Shown: piece after piece, positions 25,647 to 36,819 of the stretch
Layout of the letters: each line of letters starts with the position of its first letter
Position numbering within the stretch: position 1 is the stretch's first letter
DNA from: Ensifer adhaerens
GTDB lineage: Bacteria > Pseudomonadota > Alphaproteobacteria > Rhizobiales > Rhizobiaceae
Assembly (NCBI RefSeq): GCF_013283195.1
Contig: NZ_JABEKT010000001.1
Coordinates: forward strand, 780,795-844,794
DNA length: 64,000 nucleotides
Reading direction: 5' to 3'
Program-made: the position numbers and the translations under genes
The notes under the pieces: generated by a model
What the model was told of the DNA's origin: nothing
The model's input: the letters and a program-made list of their open reading frames with translations, nothing else
The model's database searches: none

Positions 25647-26537
25647 ATGACGATCGAGCTTCTGGATTCGACGAGCGTGGTAGACACTTCTCAGGCTTGC
25701 GTCGGCAAGACAATGACCGCCCCGACGACCGACGTTCTCGGACGAATAGCCAACCTGGAGACCCGGCTTGCGCGCAACGCATCGGAGATCGATGCGGCAC
25801 AGGCTGTGCGCTACAAGGTTTTCGTCGACGAGATGAAGGCGCAGGTCGGGCCCGACCTCGATCGTCGCAAGCGCGACGTCGATAGCTGGGACGCGATCTG
25901 CGACCACCTGCTTGTGCTCGACACGGCGATCGAGGGCGATCCGGAAGACCAGATCGTCGGCACCTACCGTCTGCTGCGCCAGGATGTGGCCGAGCGGGCG
26001 GGCGGCTTCTACTCCGCGTCGGAGTTCGATGTCGGAGCCCTTGTCTCGCGCCACTCCAACAAGCGCTTCATGGAACTCGGCCGCTCCTGCGTGTTGCCGG
26101 AATACCGCACGAAGCGCACGGTGGAGCTGCTGTGGCAGGGCAACTGGGCCTACGCGCTCAGATACGGCGTCGATGCGATGTTCGGCTGCGGGTCGTTCCC
26201 GGGCACCGTTCCGGCCGAGCATGCGCTGGCGCTCTCCTTCCTTCACCACAACATCCGTACGCGCGACGAGTGGGCCGTCTCCGCGAGGCCCGAATTGCAC
26301 CGGACGATGGACATGATGCCGGTCGAGGCCATCAATCCAAAGAAGGCGCTGGCCGCCTTGCCGCCGCTGATCAAGGGTTACATGCGCCTTGGCGCGATGG
26401 TCGGCGACGGCGCCGTGGTCGATCATGCATTCCGCACCACCGACGTGCTGATCGTTTTGCCGATCAGCAACATCTCCGGCCGCTACCTCAATTATTACGG
26501 TGCGGATGCCGGGCGGTTCGCGACTTCGGTATCCTGA
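25647..26537 (+). CDS. olsB: L-ornithine N(alpha)-acyltransferase OlsB
   Basis: A 296-residue GNAT-fold enzyme that transfers a 3-hydroxyacyl group from acyl carrier protein to ornithine, giving lyso-ornithine lipid, the first step of ornithine-lipid synthesis. Distinctive stretches are AQAVRYKVFVDEMKAQVGPD, QIVGTYRLLRQDVAER, SEFDVGALVSRH, FMELGRSCVLPEYRTKRTVE, FGCGSFPGTVPAEHALALSF and the C-terminal ISGRYLNYYGADAGRF. Start 25647 (MTIELL) gives the length I remember for Sinorhizobium OlsB; ATG 25638 three codons earlier is possible, and neither has a strong ribosome-binding site. The second enzyme, OlsA, is encoded 15 kb downstream. Confidence 0.93.
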   Translation: MTIELLDSTSVVDTSQACVGKTMTAPTTDVLGRIANLETRLARNASEIDAAQAVRYKVFVDEMKAQVGPDLDRRKRDVDSWDAICDHLLVLDTAIEGDPEDQIVGTYRLLRQDVAERAGGFYSASEFDVGALVSRHSNKRFMELGRSCVLPEYRTKRTVELLWQGNWAYALRYGVDAMFGCGSFPGTVPAEHALALSFLHHNIRTRDEWAVSARPELHRTMDMMPVEAINPKKALAALPPLIKGYMRLGAMVGDGAVVDHAFRTTDVLIVLPISNISGRYLNYYGADAGRFATSVS

Positions 26538-26576
26538 CAGGCGTCCGACGCAATTAACCAGATATTAAGGATCGAT

Positions 26577-26790
26577 TTGACTTTCGACCTCGAAAGAGAC
26601 GATAGTCTTGTCAAGAAGAATTTTGGTTTTATGACGAAATAATAGAAAGATCAACGGAGAGAGCCGCCAGCTTCAAATGAGATTGGCGTGTATTTTGCTC
26701 TATCTCCACATTATTTCATCGCATAGGAAGTAAGTCTTCCATTATGTATTGAGCTCGACCCCTTTCCCAAGGGTGTCGAGCTCTTCTTTT
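26577..26790 (+). ncRNA. Candidate small RNA or olsB 3'-UTR RNA
   Basis: A free-standing promoter-to-terminator unit in the 347-bp gap after olsB. TTGACT (26577-26582), 18 bp, GATAGT (26601-26606) resembles a sigma-70 promoter; a transcript from about 26613 would end at the strong terminator at 26751-26790, giving about 175 nt. Inside are a small GGAAG/CTTCC hairpin (26726-26740) and an 18-codon frame (26677-26733, MRLACILLYLHIISSHRK) without a well-placed ribosome-binding site. It could equally be the olsB 3' UTR. No known rhizobial sRNA family was recognised. Confidence 0.4.
26751..26790 (+). terminator. Strong intrinsic terminator after olsB / candidate sRNA
   Basis: GAGCTCGAC / GTCGAGCTC (perfect 9 bp) extended by CCCTT/AAGGG after one mismatch, loop TCCC, then TTCTTTT. 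The clearest terminator in the window. Confidence 0.92.
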
Positions 26791-26823
26791 GTGCGCAGGT
26801 CTATGTTGTTTCTGTGTTGGCTC

Positions 26824-26858
26824 GACACACCCTGCTCCATCGATGGACAGGGTGTGTC
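26824..26858 (-). terminator. Hairpin downstream of the malic enzyme gene
   Basis: GACACACCCTG / CAGGGTGTGTC (11 bp) encloses TCCATCGATGGA, itself palindromic, so that 35 nt fold into an almost continuous stem with one bulged C. It lies 26 bp past the stop of the leftward malic enzyme gene but has no U-tract. Confidence 0.6.
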
Positions 26859-26884
26859 TCGAAATCGGACATTGTGCGCCGATG

Positions 26885-29170
26885 TCACATTCCGGCGTTG
26901 TAGGCCGCGATTGCCGCCATGTTGACGATGTCGGAATCCTTCGCCGACATCGAAACGATCTGCACCGATTTGTCGAAGCCGACCAGCAGTGGCCCGATGA
27001 CGGTCGAGCCGCCGAGTTCCTGCAGCATCTTGGTCGAGATCGAGGCGGAGTGGAACGCCGGCATGACGAGCACGTTGGCCGTGCCCGAAAGGCGGCAGAA
27101 GGGGTACTGTTCCATCACCTTCGGATTGAGCGCCACATCGGCGGCCATCTCGCCGTCATACTCGAAGTCGACGCGGCGCTTGTCGAGAATGTTGACCGCC
27201 TCGCGCACCCGTTCCGAGCGTTCGCCGGACGGGTGGCCGAAGGTCGAGTAGGCGAGCATCGCGACGCGCGGTATGTAGCCAAGGCGCTTGGCAAGACCAG
27301 CTGCTTCCTCGGCGATATCGGCGAGCTCCTCCGACGACGGCATGTCGTGTACCGCCGTGTCTGCGACCAGCACGGTGCGGCCACGGCAGAGCGCGATCGA
27401 CACGCCGATGACCCGATGGCCCGGCTTCGGATCGATGCAGCGGCGCACGTCTTCCAGCGCCGTCGAATAGTTGCGGGTGATGCCCGTCACCATGCCGTCG
27501 GCATCGCCGAGCGCGACCATGCAGGCGGCAAAGTGGTTGCGGTCGTTGTTGATCAGCCGCTGGGCATCACGGAAGAGGTAACCCTTTCGCTGCAGCCGGG
27601 CGTAAAGATAGTCGGTGTAAGCGCCGACCCGCTTGGAGACCCGGGCATTGACGATCTGGATCCCGGGGCGGTCGAGATCAATGCCCTCGCGCTCCGCCGT
27701 CTCGCGCATGCGGTCCTCGCGGCCGAGCAGGATCGCCGTGCCGAGCTGCTGGTTGGCATAGGCGATCGCCGAACGCATGACCTGCACCTCTTCGCCTTCG
27801 GCAAAGACGATGCGCTTCGGCTGGCGACGGACGCGCTCGTAGATCCGCTGCAGCGTCGAGGCGATCGGGTCGCGGCGGGCGGAAAGCTGGCGGCCGTAGG
27901 CTTCGAGATCGGTGATCGGCTTGCGGGCGACGCCGCTTTCCATCGCGGCCTTGGCGACGGCCATCGGGATCGCCGAGATCAGCCTCGGGTCGAAGGGAAC
28001 CGGGATGATGTACTGCGCGCCGAAGCGCGGGCGGTTGCCCTGGTAGGCGGCTGCCACATCGTCAGGCACATCTTCCTTGGCAAGGCTTGCCAGCGCCTCT
28101 GCGGCCGCGATCTTCATCGCGTCGTTGATCGTCGAGGCGCGTACGTCTAGCGCACCGCGGAAGATATAGGGGAAGCCGAGCACGTTGTTGACCTGGTTCG
28201 GGTAGTCCGAACGGCCGGTCGCGACGATCGCGTCGTCACGGATGCGGGCGACTTCCTCGGGCGTGATTTCCGGATCCGGGTTGGCCATGGCGAAGATGAT
28301 TGGCCGCGGCGCCATCGAGCGGACCATGTCTTCGGAAAGCGCGCCCTTGGCGGAAAGGCCGAAGACCACGTCGGCGCCCTCGATCGCCTCGGCAAGCGTG
28401 TGGCGGTCGGTCTTGACCGCGTGCGCCGACTTCCACTGGTTCATGCCTTCGGTGCGGCCTTGGAAAATCACGCCCTTGGTGTCGCAGAGGATAACGTTTT
28501 CAGGGTTGAAGCCCATCGCCTTGATGAGTTCGATGCAGGCGATCGCCGCCGCGCCCGCGCCGTTGCAGACGAGCTTGGTGGTCTTGAAGTCGCGACCGGT
28601 CAAGGCCAGCGCGTTGATGAGGCCGGCCGCGGCAATGATGGCGGTGCCATGCTGGTCGTCGTGGAACACCGGAATGTCCATGACCTCGCGCAGCTTCTGC
28701 TCGATGATGAAACAGTCCGGCGCCTTGATGTCCTCGAGGTTGATGCCGCCGAAGGAGGGGCCGAGGAAGCGCACGCAGTTGATGAACTCGTCGACGTTTT
28801 CGGTATCGACCTCAAGGTCGATGGAATCGACGTCGGCGAAGCGCTTGAACAGCACCGCCTTGCCTTCCATGACCGGCTTGGAGGCGAGCGCCCCGAGATT
28901 GCCGAGACCGAGAATGGCCGTGCCGTTGGAAATGACCGCGACCATGTTGCCGCGCGTGGTGTAGTCGTAGGCGGTGGAGGGGTCCGCGGCGATCGCCTTG
29001 ACCGGCACGGCAACGCCGGGCGAATAGGCAAGCGACAGGTCGCGCTGCGTGGCCATGGCCTTGGTAGGGGAAATCTCCAGCTTTCCGGGGCGACCCTGCG
29101 AGTGAAAATCGAGCGCTTCCTGCGCGGTGACGCTCGTCATTGTGCGATCGGTCTTGTCGTTGGCCGGCAT
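26885..29170 (-). CDS. tme: NADP-type malic enzyme with C-terminal phosphotransacetylase-like domain
   Basis: A 761-residue chimeric malic enzyme decarboxylating malate to pyruvate, which feeds acetyl-CoA when C4-dicarboxylates are used. The N-terminal catalytic part (about 1-430) contains [58 protein letters not shown] and the Rossmann [13 protein letters not shown]. The C-terminal part (about 435-761) resembles phosphotransacetylase ([40 protein letters not shown]), which in characterised rhizobial enzymes is regulatory and not catalytic. Start 29170 (MPANDK) has GGAGG 12 and GAGG 4 bases upstream. Whether it is the NADP (Tme) or NAD (Dme) paralog is inferred from its neighbours olsB and mutS; symbol tentative. 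Divergent from mutS. Confidence 0.9.
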   Translation of the reverse strand: MPANDKTDRTMTSVTAQEALDFHSQGRPGKLEISPTKAMATQRDLSLAYSPGVAVPVKAIAADPSTAYDYTTRGNMVAVISNGTAILGLGNLGALASKPVMEGKAVLFKRFADVDSIDLEVDTENVDEFINCVRFLGPSFGGINLEDIKAPDCFIIEQKLREVMDIPVFHDDQHGTAIIAAAGLINALALTGRDFKTTKLVCNGAGAAAIACIELIKAMGFNPENVILCDTKGVIFQGRTEGMNQWKSAHAVKTDRHTLAEAIEGADVVFGLSAKGALSEDMVRSMAPRPIIFAMANPDPEITPEEVARIRDDAIVATGRSDYPNQVNNVLGFPYIFRGALDVRASTINDAMKIAAAEALASLAKEDVPDDVAAAYQGNRPRFGAQYIIPVPFDPRLISAIPMAVAKAAMESGVARKPITDLEAYGRQLSARRDPIASTLQRIYERVRRQPKRIVFAEGEEVQVMRSAIAYANQQLGTAILLGREDRMRETAEREGIDLDRPGIQIVNARVSKRVGAYTDYLYARLQRKGYLFRDAQRLINNDRNHFAACMVALGDADGMVTGITRNYSTALEDVRRCIDPKPGHRVIGVSIALCRGRTVLVADTAVHDMPSSEELADIAEEAAGLAKRLGYIPRVAMLAYSTFGHPSGERSERVREAVNILDKRRVDFEYDGEMAADVALNPKVMEQYPFCRLSGTANVLVMPAFHSASISTKMLQELGGSTVIGPLLVGFDKSVQIVSMSAKDSDIVNMAAIAAYNAGM

Positions 29171-29273
29171 GTTTCCTCTATCCTCCTGTGGGCGACCCTG
29201 TCGGGCCGCCTCTTTATGGTTGTCGTCTATAATTGCTTGGCGATAGTGTGCCATCTCTTTTTTCGGGACAATC

Positions 29274-32018
29274 ATGAATTTCGTGACAGACCAATCGAGC
29301 CGCTCCGGCGAGGTGTTTTCTGCAGCTGAACTGGCGACCGAGGAGAGCCGCTCCACGGCCACGCCGATGATGGAGCAGTTCATCGAGATCAAGGCGAACA
29401 ACCCGGATTCGCTGCTGTTCTACCGCATGGGCGACTTCTACGAGCTGTTCTTCCAGGACGCCGTCGAGGCATCGCGGGCGCTCGGCATCACGCTGACGAA
29501 GCGCGGCCAGCATATGGGGCAGGAAATCCCGATGTGCGGCGTGCCGGTGCATGCCGCCGACGATTATCTGCAGAAACTGATCGGCCTCGGCTTCCGCGTC
29601 GCCGTCTGCGAGCAGGTCGAGGATCCGGCCGAAGCCAAGAAGCGCGGCGGCAAATCCGTCGTGCGCCGCGACGTCGTCCGGCTGGTGACGCCGGGAACGA
29701 TTACCGAGGAAAAGCTGCTTTCGCCATCCGAGACCAACTATCTGATGGCGCTCGCGCGCATCAAGAGCAGTTCGGAACCGGCCTATGCGCTCGCCTGGAT
29801 CGATATCTCAACCGGGGTCTTCCGGCTTGCCGAAACGGCTGAGAGCCGGCTGCTCGCCGATATCCTGCGCATCGAGCCGCGTGAACTGATCCTCGCCGAC
29901 ACCGTCTTCCACGATCCGGAACTGCGTGCCGTGTTCGATGTGCTTGGCCGGGTGGCGGTGCCGCAGCCGGCCGTGCTGTTCGACAGTGCCACGGCCGAGG
30001 GCCGCATCGCCCGCTATTTCGGCGTCAAGACGCTCGATGGTTTCGGCAGCTTTTCGCGCGCCGAAATGGCGGCCGCATCCGCTGCCATCTCCTATGTCGA
30101 AAAGACCCAGCTTGCCGAACGTCCCGCCCTCGGCACGCCCGAGCGCGAGAGCGCTGCCTCGACACTGTTTATCGATCCGGCGACGCGCGCCAACCTCGAA
30201 CTGGTCAAGACGCTGTCGGGCGCCCGCGAAGGCACGCTGCTGAAGGCGCTCGACCGGACGGTGACGAGCAGCGGCGCGCGGCTCTTGGCCGAGCGGTTGA
30301 TGTCGCCGTTGACGGATCCCGATCGCATCAACCAGCGGCTCGATTCAATCGAGATCCTGGCCGGCCAGCCGTCCTTTGCGGGCGATCTCAGGGATCAACT
30401 GCGGCGCGCGCCCGATATGCCACGCGCGCTGTCGAGACTCGCGCTCGGCCGCGGCGGTCCGCGCGATCTCGGCGCCATCCAGGCCGGTCTTCGGGCGGCG
30501 GCATCGATCTCGGGGCTGATGGCCTCGGGCAATCTTTCCGAGGAACTCGTTGAGGCGCGCGCAGCGATCGACGCCTTGCCGTCGTCCGTCCTCGACCACC
30601 TCGAAGCGATGCTGGCCGACGAGCTGCCGCTCCTCAAGCGCGATGGCGGGTTCCTGCGCGAGGGGGCCAATGCCGATCTCGACGAGGTCAGGGGCTTGCG
30701 CGACCAGTCCCGCCGGGTGATCGCCGGGCTGCAGCTGCAATATGCCGAAGAGACCGGCATCAAGTCGCTGAAGATCAAGCACAACAATGTGCTTGGCTAC
30801 TTCATCGAGGTGACGGCGGGCAATGCCGGCTCGATGACCGACACCGATGAGGGCCGCGCCCGTTTCATCCATCGCCAGACCATGGCGAATGCCATGCGCT
30901 TTACCACCACCGCCCTTGCCGAACTCGAGAGCAAGATCGCCAATGCCGCCGATCGGGCGCTGTCGATCGAGCTTGCCGCCTTCGAGGCGATGACGACTGA
31001 TGTCGTTTCGGCGGCCGAGGTCATCAAGGCGGCGTCGCTGGCGCTTGCGACCGTCGATGTTTCAGCCGGCCTCGCGATCCTTGCGGAAGAACAGAACTAT
31101 GCCCGCCCGGTCGTCGACCACACGCGCATGTTTGCCATCGAGGGCGGCCGCCACCCCGTCGTCGAGCAGGCGCTGAAGCGCCAGGCGGCCAGTGCCTTCG
31201 TTGCCAATGGCTGCGATCTGTCGCCGCCATCTGGCGAAGAGGGTGGAGCGATCTGGCTGCTGACCGGTCCCAACATGGGCGGTAAGTCGACGTTCCTCAG
31301 GCAGAACGCGCTGATCGCCATCATGGCGCAGATGGGCACCTTCGTTCCCGCCGCAAGCGCCCATATCGGTATCGTCGACCGGCTGTTCTCGCGCGTCGGC
31401 GCCTCCGATGATCTCGCCCGCGGACGCTCGACCTTCATGGTCGAGATGGTCGAGACGGCGGCGATCCTCAATCAGGCGACCGATCGCTCGCTTGTTATCC
31501 TCGATGAGATCGGTCGCGGCACCGCCACCTTCGACGGCCTGTCGATCGCCTGGGCCTCGGTCGAGCACCTGCACGAGGCCAACCGCTGCCGCGGCCTGTT
31601 TGCGACCCATTTCCACGAGCTGACCGTGCTGTCGGAAAAGCTGGGCCGGCTGTCGAACGCGACCATGCGCGTCAAGGAGTGGCACGGCGACGTGATCTTC
31701 CTGCACGAGGTCGGGCCGGGTGCGGCCGACCGCTCCTATGGTATCCAGGTCGCCCGTCTCGCCGGGCTGCCGGCCTCGGTGGTCTCCCGGGCCAAGGACG
31801 TGCTCGCCAAGCTCGAAGACGCCGATCGCAAGAACCCGGCAAGCCAGCTGATCGACGATCTGCCGCTGTTCCAGGTGGCGATCCGCCGCGAAGAGGCCAA
31901 GCCCGCCGGGAACTCCAGGGTTGACGAGGCGCTGAAGGCGCTCAACCCTGACGACATGACGCCGCGTGAAGCGCTCGATGCGCTCTACGCGCTGAAGAAG
32001 GAACTGAGTGCCCGATGA
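29274..32018 (+). CDS. mutS: DNA mismatch repair protein MutS
   Basis: A 914-residue mismatch-recognition ATPase. The N-terminal mismatch-binding domain has the Phe-x-Glu wedge in [14 protein letters not shown]. Connector, lever and clamp domains follow ([32 protein letters not shown]). ATPase motifs: Walker [10 protein letters not shown] near residue 663, Walker [17 protein letters not shown], the ATFHEL-equivalent [15 protein letters not shown], and the HTH/dimerisation C-terminus. It has a slightly extended N-terminus (about 30 residues) compared with E. coli MutS. It diverges from the malic enzyme gene with only 103 bp between the starts. Confidence 0.97.
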   Translation: MNFVTDQSSRSGEVFSAAELATEESRSTATPMMEQFIEIKANNPDSLLFYRMGDFYELFFQDAVEASRALGITLTKRGQHMGQEIPMCGVPVHAADDYLQKLIGLGFRVAVCEQVEDPAEAKKRGGKSVVRRDVVRLVTPGTITEEKLLSPSETNYLMALARIKSSSEPAYALAWIDISTGVFRLAETAESRLLADILRIEPRELILADTVFHDPELRAVFDVLGRVAVPQPAVLFDSATAEGRIARYFGVKTLDGFGSFSRAEMAAASAAISYVEKTQLAERPALGTPERESAASTLFIDPATRANLELVKTLSGAREGTLLKALDRTVTSSGARLLAERLMSPLTDPDRINQRLDSIEILAGQPSFAGDLRDQLRRAPDMPRALSRLALGRGGPRDLGAIQAGLRAAASISGLMASGNLSEELVEARAAIDALPSSVLDHLEAMLADELPLLKRDGGFLREGANADLDEVRGLRDQSRRVIAGLQLQYAEETGIKSLKIKHNNVLGYFIEVTAGNAGSMTDTDEGRARFIHRQTMANAMRFTTTALAELESKIANAADRALSIELAAFEAMTTDVVSAAEVIKAASLALATVDVSAGLAILAEEQNYARPVVDHTRMFAIEGGRHPVVEQALKRQAASAFVANGCDLSPPSGEEGGAIWLLTGPNMGGKSTFLRQNALIAIMAQMGTFVPAASAHIGIVDRLFSRVGASDDLARGRSTFMVEMVETAAILNQATDRSLVILDEIGRGTATFDGLSIAWASVEHLHEANRCRGLFATHFHELTVLSEKLGRLSNATMRVKEWHGDVIFLHEVGPGAADRSYGIQVARLAGLPASVVSRAKDVLAKLEDADRKNPASQLIDDLPLFQVAIRREEAKPAGNSRVDEALKALNPDDMTPREALDALYALKKELSAR

Positions 32019-32219
32019 CGGGCGCGCTGTTTTTGCTGTGCATGCGCCGATGAAAAAGGCTATACAGCGCCGCGCGCCCTGAAAGGGCGTGGCGATCAGC
32101 CGGTAGTAATTCGAACGCTGCACGGTCCCGGTTCGGCCTTGATCGGATGGGAGCATGCAGGAACGCTGTTCAAACAGCGGATCACGCAACCAGTCGGACA
32201 GGACGCCCCTCGGCACTTC

Positions 32220-35063
32220 ATGGGCAGACACGAAACTTCCTTTCCCGAAATTCTCGATGTCGCAGCGCTTCGGGCGAAATGCGACTTCATCGCATCGGCC
32301 CATGCCGAGCAGCGCGAGCCAATGCGCCAGGCATTGCTTGCCGCCTTCAAGCAGGCAAATGTTGCAGGCCGCGCCAAGGCGCGCGAACTGTTTGCCGGCG
32401 ACGGCGGCGGCATTCTTTGCGCCGAACGCATTTCGTGGCTGCAGGACCAGCTGATCACGGTGCTGCATGATTTCGTGCTCAACGAGATCTTTGACGCGGC
32501 CAATGCGCCGCCGGCAAGCCGCATCGCGGTTGCTGCCGTCGGCGGCTACGGTCGCGGCACGCTGGCGCCGGGCTCCGACATCGACCTGCTCTTCCTGCTG
32601 CCGGTGAAGAAAGCCGTCTGGGCAGAGCCCGCCATCGAGTTCATGCTCTATATTCTGTGGGATCTGGGCTTCAAGGTCGGTCACGCCACGCGCACGATCG
32701 AGGACTGCATCCGGCTCTCGCGCGCCGACATGACGATCCGCACCGCGATCCTTGAAACCCGCTACATCTGTGGGTCGGAAACGCTGGCGGCCGAGCTCGA
32801 AACGCGCTTCGACCATGAGATCGTGCGCAACACCGGGCCGGATTTCATCGCCGCCAAGCTCGCCGAGCGTGACGAGCGCCACCGCAAGGCCGGCGACACC
32901 CGTTACCTGGTCGAGCCCAATGTCAAGGAAGGCAAGGGCGGGCTGCGGGACCTGCACACGCTGTTCTGGATCGCCAAGTATTTCTACCGGGTCAAGGATT
33001 CGGCCGACCTGGTGAAGCTCGGCGTTCTCTCGCGAACGGAATACAAGCTGTTCCAGAAGGCCGAGGACTTCCTCTGGGCGGTGCGCTGCCACATGCACTT
33101 CCTGACCGGCAAGTCCGAGGAGCGTCTGTCCTTCGACATCCAGCGCGAGATCGCCGAGGCACTCGGCTATCACGACCATCCCGGCCTTTCAGCGGTCGAG
33201 CGCTTCATGAAGCACTACTTCCTGGTGGCGAAAGACGTCGGCGACCTCACCCGCATCTTCTGCGCAGCGCTTGAGGATCAGCAGGCAAAGGACGCGCCGG
33301 GCCTGTCCGGCATCATCGGCCGCTTCACCCATCGCAGCCGCAAGATCGCCGGCACCCTCGATTTCGTTGACGACGGCGGGCGCATCGCGCTGGCGAGCCC
33401 CGACGTCTTCAAGCGCGATCCGGTCAATCTGCTGCGCTTCTTCCACATCGCCGATATCAACAATCTCGAATTCCACCCGGCAGCCCTTCGCCAGGTGACG
33501 CGCTCGCTCGGCCTGATCAAGCCGCAGCTGCGCGAGAACGAGGAAGCCAACCGGCTGTTCCTGTCGATCCTGACCTCGCGCCGCAAGCCGGAGCTGATCC
33601 TTCGCCGCATGAACGAGGCGGGTGTGCTTGGCCGCTTCATTCCGGATTTCGGCAAGATCGTCTCGATGATGCAGTTCAACATGTATCATCACTACACGGT
33701 GGATGAGCATCTGCTGCGCGCAGTCGACGTTCTCTCGCGGGTCGAGCGCGGCATCGAGGAGGATGCCCACCCGCTGGTCGCCAAACTGATGCCGGGGATC
33801 GAGGAGCGCGAGGTGCTCTATGTCGCCGTGCTTCTGCACGATATCGCCAAGGGTCGGCCGGAGGATCATTCGGTCGCCGGCGCCAAGGTGGCGCGCCGGC
33901 TCTGCCCGCGTTTCGGCCTGACGCCGAAGCAGACCGAGCTTGTCGCCTGGCTGATCGACGAGCACCTGACGATGTCGATGGTCGCCCAGACCCGCGACCT
34001 CAACGACCGCAAGACCATCGTCGATTTCGCCGAGCGGGTGCAGTCACTCGACCGGCTGAAGATGCTGCTGATCCTCACCGTCTGCGACATCCGCGCCGTC
34101 GGCCCGGGTGTGTGGAACGGCTGGAAGGGGCAATTGCTCCGCACGCTCTATTATGAAACCGAACTCCTGCTTTCGGGCGGCTTCTCCGAGCTGTCGCGCA
34201 AGGAGCGTGCGGCCCATGCCGCAACGATGTTGAGCGACGCCCTGACCGACTGGCAGGAAAGCGAGCGCGAAGCCTATGTCCGGCTGCACTACCAGCCCTA
34301 TCTGCTGACGGTGGCGCTTGAAGACCAGATCCGCCACGCCCGCTTCATCCGCGAGGCCGACGCCGCCGGAAAGGCGCTGTCGACCATGGTGCGCACGCAC
34401 CAGTTCCACGCGATCACCGAAATCACCGTGCTTTCGCCCGACCATCCGCGGCTTTTGACGGTTATCGCCGGCGCCTGTGCGGCGGCAGGCGCCAACATCG
34501 TCGATGCGCAGATCTTCACGACATCGGACGGCCGGGCGCTCGATACCATTCTTGTCAACCGCGAGTTTCCGGTTGATGGCGACGAGACGCGACGTGCGGC
34601 CAGCATCGGCAAGCTGATCGAGGACGTCCTGTCCGGCCGCAAGCGCCTGCCCGAAGTGATCGCCAGCCGTACCAAGGTGAAGAAGCGCAACAAGGCGTTC
34701 ACCGTCACCCCCGAGGTGACGATCAGCAACACCCTGTCGAACAAGTTCACGGTCATCGAGGTCGAGTGCCTCGACCGCCCCGGCCTGCTGTCGGAGATCA
34801 CCGCCGTGCTCTCGGATCTTTCGCTCGACATCGCCTCGGCGCACATCACCACCTTCGGCGAGAAGGTCATCGACACCTTCTACATCACCGATCTCGTCGG
34901 CCAGAAGGTCACCAGTGAAAACCGCCAGATGAACATCGCCGCCCGCCTGAAAGCCGTCATGGCCGACGAGGCCGACGAGGTCCGAGACCGGATGCCGTCC
35001 GGCATCATCGCGCCTGCTGCAGGCACGTCCTCCGCTCAAAGAACGACAAAAGCCGAAACATGA
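32220..35063 (+). CDS. glnD: Bifunctional uridylyltransferase/uridylyl-removing enzyme GlnD
   Basis: A 947-residue nitrogen sensor that uridylylates PII proteins (GlnB/GlnK) when glutamine is low and removes UMP when it is high. The nucleotidyltransferase motif [20 protein letters not shown] is near residue 110-125. The HD phosphohydrolase domain has [17 protein letters not shown] near residue 535. Two C-terminal ACT glutamine-sensing domains begin near 733 ([20 protein letters not shown]) and 842 ([18 protein letters not shown]). Start 32220 ([10 protein letters not shown]) matches the usual N-terminus. Its stop overlaps the murJ start by 4 bases. Works with sigma-54 (rpoN here) in nitrogen control. 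Confidence 0.96.
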   Translation: MGRHETSFPEILDVAALRAKCDFIASAHAEQREPMRQALLAAFKQANVAGRAKARELFAGDGGGILCAERISWLQDQLITVLHDFVLNEIFDAANAPPASRIAVAAVGGYGRGTLAPGSDIDLLFLLPVKKAVWAEPAIEFMLYILWDLGFKVGHATRTIEDCIRLSRADMTIRTAILETRYICGSETLAAELETRFDHEIVRNTGPDFIAAKLAERDERHRKAGDTRYLVEPNVKEGKGGLRDLHTLFWIAKYFYRVKDSADLVKLGVLSRTEYKLFQKAEDFLWAVRCHMHFLTGKSEERLSFDIQREIAEALGYHDHPGLSAVERFMKHYFLVAKDVGDLTRIFCAALEDQQAKDAPGLSGIIGRFTHRSRKIAGTLDFVDDGGRIALASPDVFKRDPVNLLRFFHIADINNLEFHPAALRQVTRSLGLIKPQLRENEEANRLFLSILTSRRKPELILRRMNEAGVLGRFIPDFGKIVSMMQFNMYHHYTVDEHLLRAVDVLSRVERGIEEDAHPLVAKLMPGIEEREVLYVAVLLHDIAKGRPEDHSVAGAKVARRLCPRFGLTPKQTELVAWLIDEHLTMSMVAQTRDLNDRKTIVDFAERVQSLDRLKMLLILTVCDIRAVGPGVWNGWKGQLLRTLYYETELLLSGGFSELSRKERAAHAATMLSDALTDWQESEREAYVRLHYQPYLLTVALEDQIRHARFIREADAAGKALSTMVRTHQFHAITEITVLSPDHPRLLTVIAGACAAAGANIVDAQIFTTSDGRALDTILVNREFPVDGDETRRAASIGKLIEDVLSGRKRLPEVIASRTKVKKRNKAFTVTPEVTISNTLSNKFTVIEVECLDRPGLLSEITAVLSDLSLDIASAHITTFGEKVIDTFYITDLVGQKVTSENRQMNIAARLKAVMADEADEVRDRMPSGIIAPAAGTSSAQRTTKAET

Positions 35064-36664
35064 GTCTGGTCAAGAAATTTGCAACCGTCGGCGGCGCCAC
35101 GCTCGGCAGCCGCCTCTTCGGCTTCATCCGCGAAACCTTCATGGCGGCAGCCCTTGGCACCGGCCCGGTCGCCGATGCTTTCAACACCGCTTTCCGCCTG
35201 CCCAACACCTTCCGCCGGCTATTTGCCGAGGGCGCGTTCAATTCCGCCTTCGTGCCGCTCTTTGCCAAGGAGATCGAGGCGAACGGCATGGAAGGCGCGC
35301 GGCGCTTCTCGGAAGAGGTGTTCGGCGTCCTCTTCACGGTGCTGTTGTTCCTGACGATCGCGATGGAACTGACGATGCCCTTCATCGTCAGCAACCTGAT
35401 CGCGCCCGGTTTCGCCAACGATCCGGCAAAGCTCGGCAACACCGTCATCTTCGCGACGATCATGTTCCCCTATCTCGCCTGCATGTCGCTGGCCGCGATG
35501 ATGGCCGGCATGCTGAATTCGCTGCACCGCTATTTCGCCGCGTCGATCGCGCCGGTGTTCCTCAACATCATCCTCATCGGTATCCTGGGCTATGCTTGGT
35601 ACGTGGGCCAGGATCCGATTGCCGTCGGCTATGGCCTCTCCTGGGGCGTGATGGCCGCCGGTCTCGTGCAACTGGCGATCGTCTGGGTCGCCGTGCGCAA
35701 TGCCGGCATCAAGATCGGCTTTCGCCGGCCGCGGCTGACGGCCAATGTCCGGCGGTTGCTGGTGCTGGCGCTGCCGGCCGCAATCACCGGCGGCATCACC
35801 CAGATCAACCTGCTGATCAACACCAACATTGCCTCGGCGCAGGCGGGCGCGGTCTCCTCGCTCGTCTATGCAGACCGCATCTATCAGCTTCCGCTGGGCG
35901 TCGTCGGCATCGCGGTCGCAACTGTGCTGTTGCCGGAACTGGCGCGCGCGCTGCGCTCCGGCAACCTCACCGAGGCGTCGAACCTGCAGAACCGTTCGGT
36001 GGAGTTCACCCTGTTCCTCACCTTGCCGGCGGCAGCTGCCCTGTTGGTGATGTCCGAGCCGATCGTCCGGCTGCTGTTCGAACGCGGCGAGTTTCACGCG
36101 TCGTCGACCGTGGTCGTCGGCCATATCCTGGCGATCTACGGCCTCGGCCTGCCGGCCTTTGTGCTGATCAAGGCCTTCATCCCCGGCTTCTTCGCCCGCG
36201 AGGACACGCGCACGCCGATGATCTTTGCCGGTATTTCGGTTGCGGTGAACGTGTCGCTGGCGCTGACCTTGTTTCCTCGGCTGGGGGCAAGCGGTATCGC
36301 CACGGCGGAAATCGTTGCCGGCTGGGTCAATGCTGTGCTCCTGTTCGGCATGCTCGTCTGGCGTGGCCACTGGGGGCGCGACATCCCGCTTCTAACCCGC
36401 ATTCCCCGTCTCGTCATCGCCGCCGCCGGCATGGCCGTCGCCTTGCACTTTGCCCTGCAATGGCTGGCCTACGAAGTGTCGTCGGCAGCGCCCCTGATCG
36501 TGCGTGCGACCACGCTCTGCGGCCTGGTCGCCGTTGCCATGGTAATCTATTTCGCGATCGCCTTCGGTATCGGCGGCGCCAATCTCGGCATGATCCGTCG
36601 CAACATCAAGCGCAAGGCGAAGGCCAAGGCCGACCCTGCACCGACCCCGGACGCGGACGCCTGA
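35060..36664 (+). CDS. murJ: Lipid II flippase MurJ
   Basis: A 534-residue MOP-superfamily flippase that moves lipid II across the inner membrane for peptidoglycan synthesis; 14 transmembrane helices are expected. The N-terminal signature is [51 protein letters not shown]; later segments include [20 protein letters not shown] and [15 protein letters not shown] [14 protein letters not shown] charged tail ends the protein ([13 protein letters not shown]). ATGA overlap with glnD implies coupling. A strong hairpin follows the stop. Confidence 0.95.
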   Translation: MSLVKKFATVGGATLGSRLFGFIRETFMAAALGTGPVADAFNTAFRLPNTFRRLFAEGAFNSAFVPLFAKEIEANGMEGARRFSEEVFGVLFTVLLFLTIAMELTMPFIVSNLIAPGFANDPAKLGNTVIFATIMFPYLACMSLAAMMAGMLNSLHRYFAASIAPVFLNIILIGILGYAWYVGQDPIAVGYGLSWGVMAAGLVQLAIVWVAVRNAGIKIGFRRPRLTANVRRLLVLALPAAITGGITQINLLINTNIASAQAGAVSSLVYADRIYQLPLGVVGIAVATVLLPELARALRSGNLTEASNLQNRSVEFTLFLTLPAAAALLVMSEPIVRLLFERGEFHASSTVVVGHILAIYGLGLPAFVLIKAFIPGFFAREDTRTPMIFAGISVAVNVSLALTLFPRLGASGIATAEIVAGWVNAVLLFGMLVWRGHWGRDIPLLTRIPRLVIAAAGMAVALHFALQWLAYEVSSAAPLIVRATTLCGLVAVAMVIYFAIAFGIGGANLGMIRRNIKRKAKAKADPAPTPDADA

Positions 36665-36679
36665 ACCATCCGGCGATAA

Positions 36680-36714
36680 AGCGGCGATGCCTATCTTAAT
36701 CGGCATCGCCCGCT
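36680..36714 (+). terminator. Terminator hairpin after murJ
   Basis: AGCGGCGATGCC (36680-36691) pairs with GGCATCGC(C)CGCT (36702-36714), 12 bp with one bulged C and a 10-nt loop. The tail (TGGATTTGGG) is only weakly U-rich. It starts 16 bp past the murJ stop. Confidence 0.65.
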
Positions 36715-36819
36715 TGGATTTGGGCCACTTGATTGCGCACCGTCCGACGTGCATAAGCCATGCCGTTAGCTACATGGGCGACAAGCCCTGGGGCCCTCCA
36801 CCAGCCTATTGAGGACGAC

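Noticed and set aside
26885-29401. Longer malic enzyme start (77 extra residues)
   Set aside because: The extension overlaps the start of mutS, is not family-like, and a good ribosome-binding site precedes ATG 29170.
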